Of a DNA stretch of 64,000 bases, positions 1 through 9,594 are shown piece after piece (positions within the stretch are counted from its first letter, which is position 1; every line of letters starts with the position of its first letter). The stretch spans positions 234,869 to 298,868 of the forward strand of contig NZ_JQMW01000004.1 of NCBI RefSeq assembly GCF_000744935.1. Reading direction: 5' to 3'. The translations under genes were made by a program, and so were the position numbers. Origin of the DNA: Clostridium sp. KNHs214 (GTDB taxonomy: Bacteria; Bacillota; Clostridia; Clostridiales; Clostridiaceae). The notes under the pieces were generated by a model. That model had not been told where the DNA came from, made no database searches, and saw nothing but the letters and a program-made list of their open reading frames with translations.

Positions 1-862
1 GATTAAAACCTATATCTAATATATAGTAAGGCCTTATAGAAAGCAATATAATGGCCGCTAAGGAGATAGCTGATAATGCATCGTATTTTTTATATAATTT
101 CTTAGAAAATTTACATATAACTATCATTGTATACGCTCTTAGCGCTGAAGCTTTCATTCCAGTAAACACTACATATATAAAAGTAGCTACAGCCCCTATC
201 TTCTCTTTAAATATTTTTTCAAGCATCTTATACACTATGGATATGTGAAATCCCGAAACACAAAGCACATGAACTATACCTAATTTAGCATAATCCTTCT
301 TTTTATCGTAGGACAAATATTTACTATCACCACAGCACAGTGCCATTATAATAGAGCTTTTATCTTTTTCTAATATTTCTGTATACTTTTTATATAAATT
401 TTCTTTAAAAACATGCATTTTATATATCATATCTACTTTTTTAACATAATAATTTTTTACAAAAAACTTGCCTATTATGCCCTTTTCATAATCTACATTC
501 TTTACGTACTCTCCTTGTACATAAATCTTCATTCCTTCTTTTAATCCACCAGTATTACCACATAAATAAATCTTTCTTCCTTTAAAATTAGCAGTAAAAA
601 CTCCCATTTTTTTCTCCGAGACCCTAAACCATTCTTCTTTAGATAATTGCACATTAAAATATAAATTAAAGCAGATCATTCCCAAAAGCAAAAAACATAT
701 ATTTATAAAAAAGAACTTTTTATAGTCTAAAGTAAAGAAAAAGGGCACAATTATTAAAAAAATAAAAACAACACTTAAAGTACTGCTTTTTAATGATATT
801 AAAAACGTAACAGAACCTACTATCATAAAAAACAAGTAATAAATAAGCGGCCTATTATACAA
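1..862 (-). CDS. comEC: ComEC/Rec2 DNA-uptake channel, N-terminal part (runs off the window)
   Basis: About 287 codons of the start of a ComEC-type competence membrane protein; the rest lies left of base 1. The chosen start is TTG at 862-860, which has GGGAGGTG eight bases upstream. The protein opens with hydrophobic segments, then an OB-like soluble domain, then a GIVHVLCVSGFH motif (around residue 220), which matches the family's conserved HLLAVSGLH-type signature. ComEC forms the inner-membrane channel for single-stranded DNA during transformation. A second competence gene, comEA, lies at 20.2-20.9 kb rather than next door, so the two are unlinked here. Family assignment rests on the motif, length and topology; function is inferred. 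Confidence 0.85.
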   Translation of the reverse strand, partial: MYNRPLIYYLFFMIVGSVTFLISLKSSTLSVVFIFLIIVPFFFTLDYKKFFFINICFLLLGMICFNLYFNVQLSKEEWFRVSEKKMGVFTANFKGRKIYLCGNTGGLKEGMKIYVQGEYVKNVDYEKGIIGKFFVKNYYVKKVDMIYKMHVFKENLYKKYTEILEKDKSSIIMALCCGDSKYLSYDKKKDYAKLGIVHVLCVSGFHISIVYKMLEKIFKEKIGAVATFIYVVFTGMKASALRAYTMIVICKFSKKLYKKYDALSAISLAAIILLSIRPYYILDIGFN

Positions 863-930
863 TTAAAATACACCTCCCTATATATTGTTGACATATATAG
901 TAAGGTGTAATCTTTTTTAATTTAAAATAT

Positions 931-1210
931 TATTAAACCACAAAATGGAATTATGAAATTTCTCCTCCATGCCTTACATAAGAGCTCGGAACAATAAATT
1001 TAATTTAAGAAATTCTAATCTTTTAGGCATACAAAATTATCTAACGCTCACATTCAGCGTCCTGCCCCAGGTTCGCCAGGCTTACGATAATTTTATCTGT
1101 CTAAAAGAAGAATTCCTAAAATTAAATTTAAACAGTTCCTTTGTTTCTTATGAAAGTCATTTCAGAGAAATTTCATAATCAGATAATGTAATGCTTTTTG
1201 CGGGTTAATA
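931..1210. repeat. F1 palindromic element, long variant, copy 1
   Basis: Imperfect long inverted repeat. The arms contain the family core ATTATGAAATTTCTC and its complement, and the right end reads TTTTTGCGGGTTAAT. Compared with the short 165-bp copies it carries an extra central block (about 1005-1130) with GC-richer segments resembling the one in the copy at 37175-37485. With the F2 fragment at 1229-1270 it fills the 463-base gap between comEC and the ATPase-like gene. A short open frame inside it is an artefact of the repeat. Confidence 0.85.
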
Positions 1211-1228
1211 AGAATATAAAATTTTAAA

Positions 1229-1270
1229 TTGACGCAAAATATACTAGCATATTGACTTGTTATTTATTTG
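1229..1270. repeat. F2 palindromic element, right-end fragment
   Basis: Matches only the terminal 40-odd bases of the F2 family (GACGCAAAATATACTAGCAT through TTGAATGTGCCTA). It directly follows an F1 element, so two repeat families abut here. The left half is missing. Confidence 0.75.
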
Positions 1271-1324
1271 AATGTGCCTAATATATAATACATTAAAAAC
1301 ATATAGAAAGTTGACTATATAGTA

Positions 1325-3778
1325 TCATACTAAGAATAATAAAAAAGGAATTAAAATGCTTATTATAAATAAAATAATAGATATTTTGCTTTTAAATACT
1401 TCTCTTTCTTTCCTCTTAAAATGTAACCCCATTAATACTATTAAAAAATTTAAAAGTATCAAATAAACATTATCAATAAAACCAGCGGATACGTATTGTA
1501 GTACATTAAAAGTTAAAACTGGTAAGGCTCCAAAAATTGCAGCTTTTAAAATATTTTTATTTAAAACATTTAATTTTTCTTCTTCTCTCCACTTATTTTC
1601 TTCTAAATTAATTTCATTAAAGATAACTATACTCATAATAGGTAAAGTTACCAAGTTTATATATAAGTAAAAATACATAGGCACTTCATGATTTTTATTT
1701 AAGACATTAAAAAGAGAAATATTAACCCCCTCACAAATAAAAACATAAATAAAATATAATATGATATCATTAAAAAAATTTTTAAAGCTTTTGCTGCTAT
1801 TTATTAAAATCTTACAATTTTCCAAATTAAATTTTTCCGCAAATACATGACATAGTTTTTTTAAAGTATTACTGCATCCCTCACCTAAAGCCATAGATAT
1901 ATAACAGTGAGTTAAATATGACAAATCCTTAAGGTTTTTTCCAATCATAGCTAGATTATATCCTTTTTTCTTAAGCATTTCTGCTATCCTTACTTTAGAT
2001 TTATCATCTATGTTTGAAAGTATGCTTACTTTACCTATGCTATATTCTAGCTGTTCCTCATTCATATAACTTATCTCTATGCCCGATAAAACTTGATCTA
2101 CTTTTGTTACTAATTTAATCTTTTTCCCTATGGAATAAGCTGTAAGCTTATTATCTTTTGTTAAAAAAACAGGTTTTATGCAGTTTGTTCCATAATAATT
2201 TAGGTCATCTTCATAATCATCCTTTAGAGGATTATGAAAAGCTAAAAGTCCTTCAAAAACTAGATTACTCTCAATATTTTCATTCAAGCTAGGCTCATAG
2301 CTAAAAGCTCTTGACGCCAAAGCTACTACATTTAAACATTCTCCACATAACTTTAAATTTATGTTTTTTATTTTAGCAATATCATCCTTAGTTATTTCTC
2401 TTTCTACACCATTTAACCTTATATGTGTGCACCTTTCTAGTATATAATCTAGAAATCCCTTTACATTTGCTCTAAAGTTTTCGTCCACTTTATTTATTGT
2501 AACTACAGTTTTTCTAATAGGGTCCATAGGTATTTCTGCAATCTTAGGATATTTAGCTTCCAAAGAAATTTTATATATATTATGAACTTTACAAAACTCC
2601 ATAAGCTCTGCCTCTTCTAATGTCTCTCTTTCAATTTCCTTTACAGCAGAATGTTTTCCACTACTGCATAAAACAGCTATGGAAATGAGCCTTTCTATAT
2701 CTTCATCAAATTTAAACTGAACGCTAGGTACTTCCTTTAGTTCTCCATTTATATATATATTCTTAAACTCCATGGCTTCTTGAGATAATGTTCCCATTTT
2801 TTCAAAAGCTACTATATTTACATTACCTATTCCATAAAGAGAAGATATATTTTTTAAAACCATACCTTGTTTTTTCAATTTTAATATAGTATATGCATAA
2901 GCTGTAACTAAGACTATAAGCATAGGACTAGCTGTATATATAGATAAATTTTTTCCTAAGTTTCTAGCTGCCCCTTCTAAATTCATATACTTTTTAAACC
3001 CTAAGAATAGTTGTAATACCATAAAAGAAATCCAAATATATGTCATTAAGTTTAGTTTATTAAACAGCTCTTTTTTAAAATGCTCTTCCCTATTCTCATC
3101 TTTAAATGACATGTGTACTATATTACCAATTTGTGTTTTCATTCCAGTGGCAATTACTATACCAATACCTTCCCCATGTGTTACATAGGAAGACCTGAAC
3201 AATATATTATTCATTTGAGACAAAGATATATCCCTATCCTCAATCTTGGTCTCATACTTGTCCACTATATAATTTTCACCAGTTACAGAGTTCTCTTTAA
3301 CCTTTAAATTATTGCTTTTAATAAGCCTTATATCGGCTGGTACTATATTGCCTTTATTTATACAAACAATATCACCAACTACTAAATCTTCTACTGGAAT
3401 TATTATGTCCTTACCATTTCTAATAATCTGTACATTATATGTATTTAATCTATCTATTTGATTTAAGCCCTTAAATCTATCCTTTTCTAATTTTACTATT
3501 ATTCCTATATTTACTACAAAAGATACTGTTATAAATGCTGCCCAAATATAACTTTTACTATATATTAAAATTATAATGTTTATTATAAAAATTATCAGAA
3601 AAATATTTTTCAACTCTTCTACAATCAATGACCCAATATTCTTATTTACAGGCTTTTCTATCTTATTATCCCCATATTCTTCTCTAGACTTTAGAACTTG
3701 TTCTTCTTTTAATCCATAATAAATATCACTATTCAATGCCTTTACCACATAATTCCACGTATAATTATACCAATCCAT
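1325..3778 (-). CDS. P-type ATPase homologue lacking catalytic residues (pseudoenzyme)
   Basis: An 817-residue protein with the full P-type cation-ATPase layout: cytoplasmic N-terminal segment, TM1-2, actuator domain, TM3-4, P/N domains and several C-terminal TMs. The actuator keeps TGE (about 166-168). The phosphorylation motif DKTGT reads EKMGT (Glu about 326), so the phosphorylated Asp is gone. The TM4 PEGL motif is absent, KGAPE is reduced to KGFLD, TGDN reads TKDN, and GDGVND reads GKNLKD. The frame is open throughout, so it is unlikely to be a recent pseudogene. ATG 3778 is preferred over GTG 3787 because of AAGAGAG spacing. Ion pumping is not expected; a regulatory or scaffold role is only a guess. 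Confidence 0.85.
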   Translation of the reverse strand: MDWYNYTWNYVVKALNSDIYYGLKEEQVLKSREEYGDNKIEKPVNKNIGSLIVEELKNIFLIIFIINIIILIYSKSYIWAAFITVSFVVNIGIIVKLEKDRFKGLNQIDRLNTYNVQIIRNGKDIIIPVEDLVVGDIVCINKGNIVPADIRLIKSNNLKVKENSVTGENYIVDKYETKIEDRDISLSQMNNILFRSSYVTHGEGIGIVIATGMKTQIGNIVHMSFKDENREEHFKKELFNKLNLMTYIWISFMVLQLFLGFKKYMNLEGAARNLGKNLSIYTASPMLIVLVTAYAYTILKLKKQGMVLKNISSLYGIGNVNIVAFEKMGTLSQEAMEFKNIYINGELKEVPSVQFKFDEDIERLISIAVLCSSGKHSAVKEIERETLEEAELMEFCKVHNIYKISLEAKYPKIAEIPMDPIRKTVVTINKVDENFRANVKGFLDYILERCTHIRLNGVEREITKDDIAKIKNINLKLCGECLNVVALASRAFSYEPSLNENIESNLVFEGLLAFHNPLKDDYEDDLNYYGTNCIKPVFLTKDNKLTAYSIGKKIKLVTKVDQVLSGIEISYMNEEQLEYSIGKVSILSNIDDKSKVRIAEMLKKKGYNLAMIGKNLKDLSYLTHCYISMALGEGCSNTLKKLCHVFAEKFNLENCKILINSSKSFKNFFNDIILYFIYVFICEGVNISLFNVLNKNHEVPMYFYLYINLVTLPIMSIVIFNEINLEENKWREEEKLNVLNKNILKAAIFGALPVLTFNVLQYVSAGFIDNVYLILLNFLIVLMGLHFKRKEREVFKSKISIILFIISILIPFLLFLV

Positions 3779-3820
3779 CCATACCACACTCTCTTAATAA
3801 TTTTACTTATATATAATACT

Positions 3821-3985
3821 ATTATCCCATAATAAGCATTACATTACCTGAATTATGAGATTTCTCTGGAATGACTTGCATAAGAAGCGAAGAAACTGTT
3901 TAAATTTATTGTTCCCAGCTCTTATGCAAGGCATGGAGGAGAAATTTCATAATTCCATAGCATTGTACCTTTTTGTGGTTTAATC
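3821..3985. repeat. F1 palindromic element, short form, copy 2
   Basis: About 165 bp. Left end ATTATCCCATAATAAGCATT, arms with the TATGAGATTTCTC and GAGAAATTTCATA cores, right end TTTGTGGTTTAATC. It lies between two divergent genes, the ATPase-like gene (minus) and the flavin reductase (plus). The remaining bases up to 4253 are AT-rich with no recognisable gene. Confidence 0.85.
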
Positions 3986-4253
3986 ATAATACTTATTTAT
4001 ATTTTTTTACACACTACTTACTATACTTTAGCTTATACTAATCTACACATAACTTTATTTTACATTATAAAATAAATCTTTTCAAAAAAATTTCACAGCA
4101 ATCAATAATTATAATCGTATTTTGAAGGTGTTTTCTTTAATTGATTTACGGCTAAATTTATTATTATGTGCTTCTATCTTATAGAAATTTATTCATATGT
4201 GAATTATAATATTATACGTACAAAATTTTAAACTAAGCGAGGTATACATATAA

Positions 4254-4859
4254 ATGACTAAAGAAATTTTTAAGGGAAGTGCTATGCTGAATCCTGTACC
4301 CGTAGTATTAATAACCTGTAAAAATAAAGAAGATAAAATTAATGTTTTCACTGTAGGATGGATAGGAACAGCTTGCACCAAACCTCCTATGATTACTGTT
4401 GCCATACGCCCTGAAAGACTTTCTTATGATTACATAAAAGAAACAAGAGAATTTGTTGTGAACTTGCCTTCAAAAGATATGGTTAAAATAGTAGACTTCT
4501 GCGGCGTGCGCTCAGGTAGAGATATAGACAAAATAGAAAAATTCAATCTTAAACTTTCTAATTCTGAAAATGTAGATGTGCCTATACTAGAGGATTGTCC
4601 TGTTTCCCTAGAGTGTAAAGTAAAGTCTATAACTCCTTTAGGAACTCATGATCTCTTCTTAGCCGAAGTATTAGCAGTTCATGTAGAAGACAATCTGATA
4701 GATTCTAAAGGTAAAATTCACTACGAAGATGCTAATCTTATAAATTATTGTCACGGGGAATATTATCCTATGCCTTCAAAATCCATAGGGAACTTTGGTT
4801 TTTCTGTGCAAAAGAAGAATAGAAAAATAAGCACAAGAAAAAAGCATACATGTAAATAA
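4254..4859 (+). CDS. Flavin reductase family protein (FMN-binding split barrel)
   Basis: 201 residues. The N-terminal signature NPVPVVLITCKN followed by NVFTVGWIGTACTKPPM and a serine-containing RPERLSYDYI segment is typical of the flavin-reductase-like domain, which binds FMN noncovalently. FVVNLPSKDM and the later LFLAEVLAV strand fit the same fold. The C-terminal tail is basic (KKNRKISTRKKHTCK). The ribosome binding site before ATG 4254 is weak (GCGAGGT). It is monocistronic, flanked by repeat elements. The electron acceptor cannot be read from the sequence; anaerobes use such proteins as NAD(P)H:flavin reductases or rubredoxin-type partners. Confidence 0.8.
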   Translation: MTKEIFKGSAMLNPVPVVLITCKNKEDKINVFTVGWIGTACTKPPMITVAIRPERLSYDYIKETREFVVNLPSKDMVKIVDFCGVRSGRDIDKIEKFNLKLSNSENVDVPILEDCPVSLECKVKSITPLGTHDLFLAEVLAVHVEDNLIDSKGKIHYEDANLINYCHGEYYPMPSKSIGNFGFSVQKKNRKISTRKKHTCK

Positions 4860-4904
4860 GTAATTTCCAATTTTATTTTTATTTTAAGTTTTCACAAAAA
4901 GTAG

Positions 4905-5110
4905 GTTATCCCAACCATCTTTCTATAATAAATCTTTCATTATAAATCAGCGGGCCTACGCTCAAAAAACTTTTTAAGTGCTATGGGCCAATAAAAGATT
5001 TTTAAAGCCCTAAATGAAAAGCTATAACTATTTTGTTTGATGAAACAGTTATAGCATTTCTTACTATACCATTATTCATATTTAATTAAAGCTTTTCCGT
5101 AACGCAGTGA
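4905..5110. repeat. Diverged fragment related to element family F3
   Basis: Segments resemble parts of the F3 elements: CATTATAAATCAGCGGGC with the following ACTTTTTAAGTG also occurs near 50567-50610, and CGTAACGCAGTGAAAGAAAA matches the CGTAACATAGTGGAGGAAAA block at 15390. This gap between the flavin reductase and the NifX-like gene holds no open frame of note. Confidence 0.5.
5017..5060 (-). terminator. Probable terminator downstream of the NifX-like gene
   Basis: GCTATAACT at 5021 pairs with AGTTATAGC ending at 5055, with inner pairing GTTT/AAAC. Read on the minus strand it is followed by TTTTC. It lies about 150 bases beyond the stop of the NifX-like gene and could also slow transcription from the flavin reductase side. 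Confidence 0.55.
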
Positions 5111-5205
5111 AAGAAAATCCTCCTTAACTCTTACTTCTTACCTTCTTACCTTCTCCACAAATTTCTATTTTAAATTCTCAACTCCAAATATCACCTAAAG
5201 AAGTT

Positions 5206-5583
5206 CTACTTAAATTTTTTAATTGAAGCATGATGTTCATGCGAATGGTGATGATTGCACATAACTTTTTTATCCTTTAAATTTCCTTCTAGATATGATT
5301 TTGCTAGCTGTTCTATTTTTCCTGAAGCCCCTCTTATAACTTTAAACCCCTTTTGCATTAAAGGATCATAAGCGCCTTGTCCTATTCCTCCAGCAATAAC
5401 CACTTCTACTTTTTCACTTTCTAAAAATTCTGCAAGCCCCTCATGATCATGCTGTAAAGCTTCTGCAGAAATTTCCTTAATATCCACAACTTCATTTCCT
5501 TCTGTAGTTACTATAGCAAATTTTTCACTTTTGCCAAAGTGTTGATTTAATTCTTCGTTCAATTTTGGCATTGCAATTTTCAT
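5206..5583 (-). CDS. NifX/NifB-type dinitrogenase FeMo-cofactor biosynthesis domain protein
   Basis: 125 residues, one Nif cofactor-binding domain: MKIAMPKLNEELNQHFGKSE at the start, then VEVVIAGGIGQGAYDPLMQKG, the conserved core of the family. Start ATG 5583 has GGAGGG upstream. The C-terminus is His-rich (NHHHSHEHHAS), a likely metal-binding tail. Stand-alone members in non-fixing anaerobes are thought to bind Fe-S or Mo-type clusters. No nitrogenase gene is nearby, and nifJ to the right is the pyruvate oxidoreductase, not a nitrogen-fixation gene here. Physiological role unknown. Confidence 0.82.
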   Translation of the reverse strand: MKIAMPKLNEELNQHFGKSEKFAIVTTEGNEVVDIKEISAEALQHDHEGLAEFLESEKVEVVIAGGIGQGAYDPLMQKGFKVIRGASGKIEQLAKSYLEGNLKDKKVMCNHHHSHEHHASIKKFK

Positions 5584-5620
5584 AATTTATCCCTCCTTAT
5601 ATCTCATATAGCATGCGCTA

Positions 5621-5780
5621 AGGCACATTCAAATAAATAATAAGTCAGTATGTTAGTCTATTTTGCGTCATACTACGTCATCAGAACCCGCTGGTAATCC
5701 TACCAAAGGCGAAACTTGCTTCCTTGTCTGACACAAAATATACTAGCATCTTTGAATTGTTATTTGTTTCCATGTCCCTA
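5621..5780. repeat. F2 palindromic element, copy 2
   Basis: Full-length copy: AGGCACATTCAAATAAATAA at the left, CTATTTTGCGTCA and TGACACAAAATA as inner arms, right end CATGTCCCT. The centre holds the degenerate pair of short inverted segments typical of F2. It occupies the gap upstream of the NifX-like gene and upstream of nifJ. Confidence 0.85.
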
Positions 5781-5914
5781 AATGGATTAATTTTATTTAT
5801 ATATCATCTATTACATATTAAACTTATATTTTTTACGCTGAAAAGTCAAATTTTATATAAAACTTATATTACATCTGCTACCTAATTATTTAGTAGTTAA
5901 TTTCAAAACAAATT

Positions 5915-5936
5915 CCACTTAATACGTATTAAGTGG
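5915..5936. promoter_or_regulatory. Perfect 22-bp palindrome upstream of nifJ (candidate operator)
   Basis: Two 11-base arms, CCACTTAATAC and its exact reverse complement, meet with no spacer. It ends 64 bases before the nifJ start. The surrounding sequence is not one of the repeat families, so it reads as a dimeric repressor or activator site rather than a repeat end. It does not match the Rex consensus (TTGTTAA type). The regulator is unknown. Confidence 0.5.
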
Positions 5937-6000
5937 ATAGTGTTAGTAAATAATAAACTGGATGATTATGTTTGAAATTATTATAAAGGAGGACTTTTCC

Positions 6001-9000
6001 ATGACAAAAATTATGAAAACTTTGGATGGAAATGAAGCTGCTGCAGAAGCGTCTTATGCCTTTACAGAAGTGGCGGCAATTTACCCAATTACTCCATCCA
6101 CACCTATGGCAGAAAAAGTTGATGAATGGTCTGCCCATGGAAGAAAAAATATATTTAATCAACCAGTAAAGGTTGTAGAGATGCAATCAGAAGCTGGTGC
6201 ATCTGGTGCTGTTCACGGATCACTAGTGGCTGGTGCCCTTACTACTACTTATACTGCATCTCAAGGACTACTCTTAATGATTCCTAATATGTATAAAATA
6301 GCTGGAGAACTTTTGCCAGGGGTATTTCATGTAAGTGCTCGTGCTCTTGCAACTCATGCCCTATCAATATTTGGTGACCATCAAGATGTAATGGCCACAA
6401 GACAAACAGGTTTTGCACTTTTAGCTTCATCAAATGTTCAGGAGGTTATGGATTTAGGAACTATAGCTCATTTATCATCCATCAAATCCAGAATACCTTT
6501 TTTACACTTTTTTGATGGCTTTAGAACCTCACACGAATATCAAAAGATAGAAATAATTAGGCAGGAAGATATAGTAAATTTAGTGGATTATAATGCAATA
6601 AAAGCCTTTAGAAATAGAGCATTAAATCCTGAACATCCTACTCTTAAAGGAACAGCTCAAAATCCAGATATATATTTTCAAGGAAGAGAAGCATCAAATA
6701 AATTTTATAACACTACTGCTGATATTGTAGAAAATTATATGAGAGAAATTGAAAAAATAACTGGTAGAGCATATCATCCTTTCGACTACTATGGAGATTC
6801 CAAGGCAGAATATGTAATTGTAGCCATGGGTTCCATTTGCGATACTATAGAAGAAACCGTGGATTACTTAATGAACAAGGGAGAAAAAGTAGGAGCTATT
6901 AAAGTGCATCTTTATCGTCCATTTTCACCTACTTATTTCTTTAATATATTTCCTAAAACAGCAAAAAAAATTGCCGTATTAGATCGTACAAAAGAACCTG
7001 GCTCCTTAGGCGAGCCATTATACCTAGATATATGCAACTTGTTTCTTAATTCACAAGAAAAGCCTATGATTATAGGTGGAAGATATGGTTTAGGCTCTAA
7101 AGATACTAGACCATCACATATACTTTCTGTATTTAATAATTTAAAAGAAACTCAACCTAAAAATGGATTCACCATAGGAATTAACGACGACATGACCAAT
7201 ACATCACTACCTGAAGGAGAAGATATCCAAACAACACCTGAAGGAACTATCAGCTGTAAATTTTGGGGACTAGGTTCTGATGGAACAGTAGGTGCAAACA
7301 AAACCGCTGTAAAAATCATTGGAGATAATACAGATTTATATGCTCAAGCATACTTTTCTTATGACAGTAAAAAATCCGGAGGAAGTACTATTTCACACTT
7401 AAGATTTGGTAAAAAACCTATAAAATCTCCTTATTTAGTGAGAAATGCTGACTATATAGCCTGCCATAACAAATCTTTCTTATATAATTTTGATATATTA
7501 AAAGGTTTAAAGAAAAATGGCATTTTTGTGCTAAACTGTCCTTGGAATGAACAAGAACTAGAAGATAACATTCCTGCTTATGTGAAAAGGTATATTTCTA
7601 AAAACAATATTAGTTTCTACACTATAGATGCTATTTCTATAGCACAAAGCATTGGCTTAGGCGGAAGGATTAATATGATTATGCAATCAGCCTTCTTTAA
7701 ATTAGCTAATATTATTCCTATAGAACAAGCTGTAGAATATTTAAAATCTTCTGTAGAAAAAGCTTATGGTAAAAAAGGTGAAAAAATAGTATCTATGAAC
7801 AAAGCTGCCATAGACAAAGGTATAGATGCTTTAAATAAGATAAATATTCCAGCTTCTTGGGCAAATGCTAAAGATAATCCAACAACAATAAAAGATGAGC
7901 CTGATTTTGTTAAGGACATTCAAAGACCTATGGCAAGACATGAAGGAGATGAACTACCTGTAAGTGCCTTTAATGGCATGGAGGATGGGACTTTCCCACT
8001 AGGCACTACTGCTTATGAAAAACGTGGCATTGCTGTTGTAATTCCAGAATGGCAAAGGGATAAATGCATACAGTGTAATCAATGTTCTTATGTTTGTCCT
8101 CATGCTGTAATAAGACCAGTACTTCTAACTCATGAGGAATTGAAAAAAGCTCCAGAAACCTTTAAAACAAAAGAAGCCTCTGGAGGCAAAGCTTTTGAAG
8201 GATTACATTATAAAATTCAGCTAAGTCCTCTTGATTGTACTGGTTGCAGTAACTGCGCAGATATTTGTCCAGCTCCAGGTAAGGCTTTAATCATGAAGCC
8301 TGCTGAAGAGCAAATAAAACTTGAATCTAAGAACTGGGAATTTGCTATGACTATACCTGAAAAGAAGAGTTTAATGAGTCCAACTACATTAAAAGGTAGT
8401 CAATTTGAAAGACCACTTTTGGAATTTAATGGTGCATGTCCTGGTTGCGGAGAGACTCCTTATATAAAACTTTTAACCCAACTTTTCGGAGATAGAATGA
8501 TGATTGCAAATGCCACAGGTTGCTCATCCATCTGGGGTGGTAGTGCACCTTCTATACCATATACCACAAATGCTTTAGGTAAAGGTCCTTCTTGGGGTAA
8601 TTCATTATTTGAAGATAATGCTGAATATGGATATGGTATGTATTTAGCAGTAAAGCAAATGAGGGAAAGGTTAACTGAATTAGTTAAAAAGGTCTTAGAT
8701 ACTGAAATTAGTGAAAACTTAAAAGAAGCCTTTGAAAACTGGCTAAATGAAATGAATGATGGTAATAAATCTAAAGAAGCTACAGAAAAAGTATTGAAAT
8801 ATATTGATAAAGGAGATTTATCCAGCAATAAAGTTTTAAAAGAAATAATGGAACTTAAAGATTTTCTTGTGAAAAAATCTCAGTGGATAATTGGTGGAGA
8901 TGGCTGGGCTTATGATATAGGTTTTTCAGGTTTAGACCACGTATTAGCTTCTGGCGAAGATGTAAATTTATTTGTCATGGATACAGAAGTGTATTCCAAT

Positions 9001-9528
9001 ACTGGAGGTCAGTCTTCAAAATCCACACCAACGGGTGCTGTAGCTAAGTTCGCTGCTGCAGGCAAAAAAATAAAGAAAAAAGATTTGGGTATGATGGCTA
9101 TGAGTTATGGCTATGTATATGTAGCTCAAATTGCCATGGGAGCTAATTTAAATCATACCATTAAAACTATACTTGAAGCAGAGACTTATAAGGGCCCTTC
9201 TCTTATTATAGCTTATGCGCCATGCATAAATCATGGAATAAAATCCGGTATGGGCACCAGTATTGCAGAAGAGAAAAAAGCTGTAGAATCTGGTTATTGG
9301 CATCTATACAGATATAATCCAACTACAAAGGCAGAAGGCAAAAATCCATTTACACTAGATTCTAAGGAACCTACTAAATCCTTTAAGGAATTTATTCAAG
9401 GAGAAGTGCGTTATACCTCTTTAAAAACTACTTTCCCTGATATTGCAGATGCCATGTATGATGTAGCAGAACAGGATGCTACTGAAAAATATGCAAACTA
9501 CAAGAGATTATCTGAACAAAAGTATTAA
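6001..9528 (+). CDS. nifJ: Pyruvate:ferredoxin (flavodoxin) oxidoreductase, single-chain
   Basis: 1175 residues; oxidises pyruvate to acetyl-CoA and CO2 while reducing ferredoxin. Start ATG 6001 is chosen because AAGGAGG sits at 5986-5992; an in-frame ATG at 5962 lacks a site. Domain order: pyruvate-binding N-terminal domain (ITPSTPMAEKVDEW), domain II, the EKR segment, an 8Fe ferredoxin domain with CIQCNQCSYVCPH and CTGCSNCADICP, then the TPP domain with the proximal cluster cysteines (ACPGCGET, ATGCSSIWGG) and the GDGWAYDIGF and NTGGQSS motifs. All cluster cysteines and TPP residues appear intact. Monocistronic, with a hairpin terminator downstream. Confidence 0.97.
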   Translation: MTKIMKTLDGNEAAAEASYAFTEVAAIYPITPSTPMAEKVDEWSAHGRKNIFNQPVKVVEMQSEAGASGAVHGSLVAGALTTTYTASQGLLLMIPNMYKIAGELLPGVFHVSARALATHALSIFGDHQDVMATRQTGFALLASSNVQEVMDLGTIAHLSSIKSRIPFLHFFDGFRTSHEYQKIEIIRQEDIVNLVDYNAIKAFRNRALNPEHPTLKGTAQNPDIYFQGREASNKFYNTTADIVENYMREIEKITGRAYHPFDYYGDSKAEYVIVAMGSICDTIEETVDYLMNKGEKVGAIKVHLYRPFSPTYFFNIFPKTAKKIAVLDRTKEPGSLGEPLYLDICNLFLNSQEKPMIIGGRYGLGSKDTRPSHILSVFNNLKETQPKNGFTIGINDDMTNTSLPEGEDIQTTPEGTISCKFWGLGSDGTVGANKTAVKIIGDNTDLYAQAYFSYDSKKSGGSTISHLRFGKKPIKSPYLVRNADYIACHNKSFLYNFDILKGLKKNGIFVLNCPWNEQELEDNIPAYVKRYISKNNISFYTIDAISIAQSIGLGGRINMIMQSAFFKLANIIPIEQAVEYLKSSVEKAYGKKGEKIVSMNKAAIDKGIDALNKINIPASWANAKDNPTTIKDEPDFVKDIQRPMARHEGDELPVSAFNGMEDGTFPLGTTAYEKRGIAVVIPEWQRDKCIQCNQCSYVCPHAVIRPVLLTHEELKKAPETFKTKEASGGKAFEGLHYKIQLSPLDCTGCSNCADICPAPGKALIMKPAEEQIKLESKNWEFAMTIPEKKSLMSPTTLKGSQFERPLLEFNGACPGCGETPYIKLLTQLFGDRMMIANATGCSSIWGGSAPSIPYTTNALGKGPSWGNSLFEDNAEYGYGMYLAVKQMRERLTELVKKVLDTEISENLKEAFENWLNEMNDGNKSKEATEKVLKYIDKGDLSSNKVLKEIMELKDFLVKKSQWIIGGDGWAYDIGFSGLDHVLASGEDVNLFVMDTEVYSNTGGQSSKSTPTGAVAKFAAAGKKIKKKDLGMMAMSYGYVYVAQIAMGANLNHTIKTILEAETYKGPSLIIAYAPCINHGIKSGMGTSIAEEKKAVESGYWHLYRYNPTTKAEGKNPFTLDSKEPTKSFKEFIQGEVRYTSLKTTFPDIADAMYDVAEQDATEKYANYKRLSEQKY

Positions 9529-9594
9529 GACACATTCAAAGCCAAAACTCCTTTGGAATTTTGAATAAAATATAAATTGAAGAATTAAAATAAT

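Noticed and set aside
969-1178. Small open frame inside the long F1 element
   Set aside because: It lies wholly within a palindromic repeat, and the same frame is interrupted in other copies.
8460-8828. 122-codon open frame antisense to nifJ
   Set aside because: No ribosome binding site; opposite to the conserved TPP region of a real gene.
5206-9528. Nitrogen-fixation locus (NifX-like gene next to nifJ)
   Set aside because: No nifHDK, nifB or nifEN nearby; nifJ here is the standard fermentative pyruvate oxidoreductase and the two genes are separated by a repeat and convergently or divergently placed.
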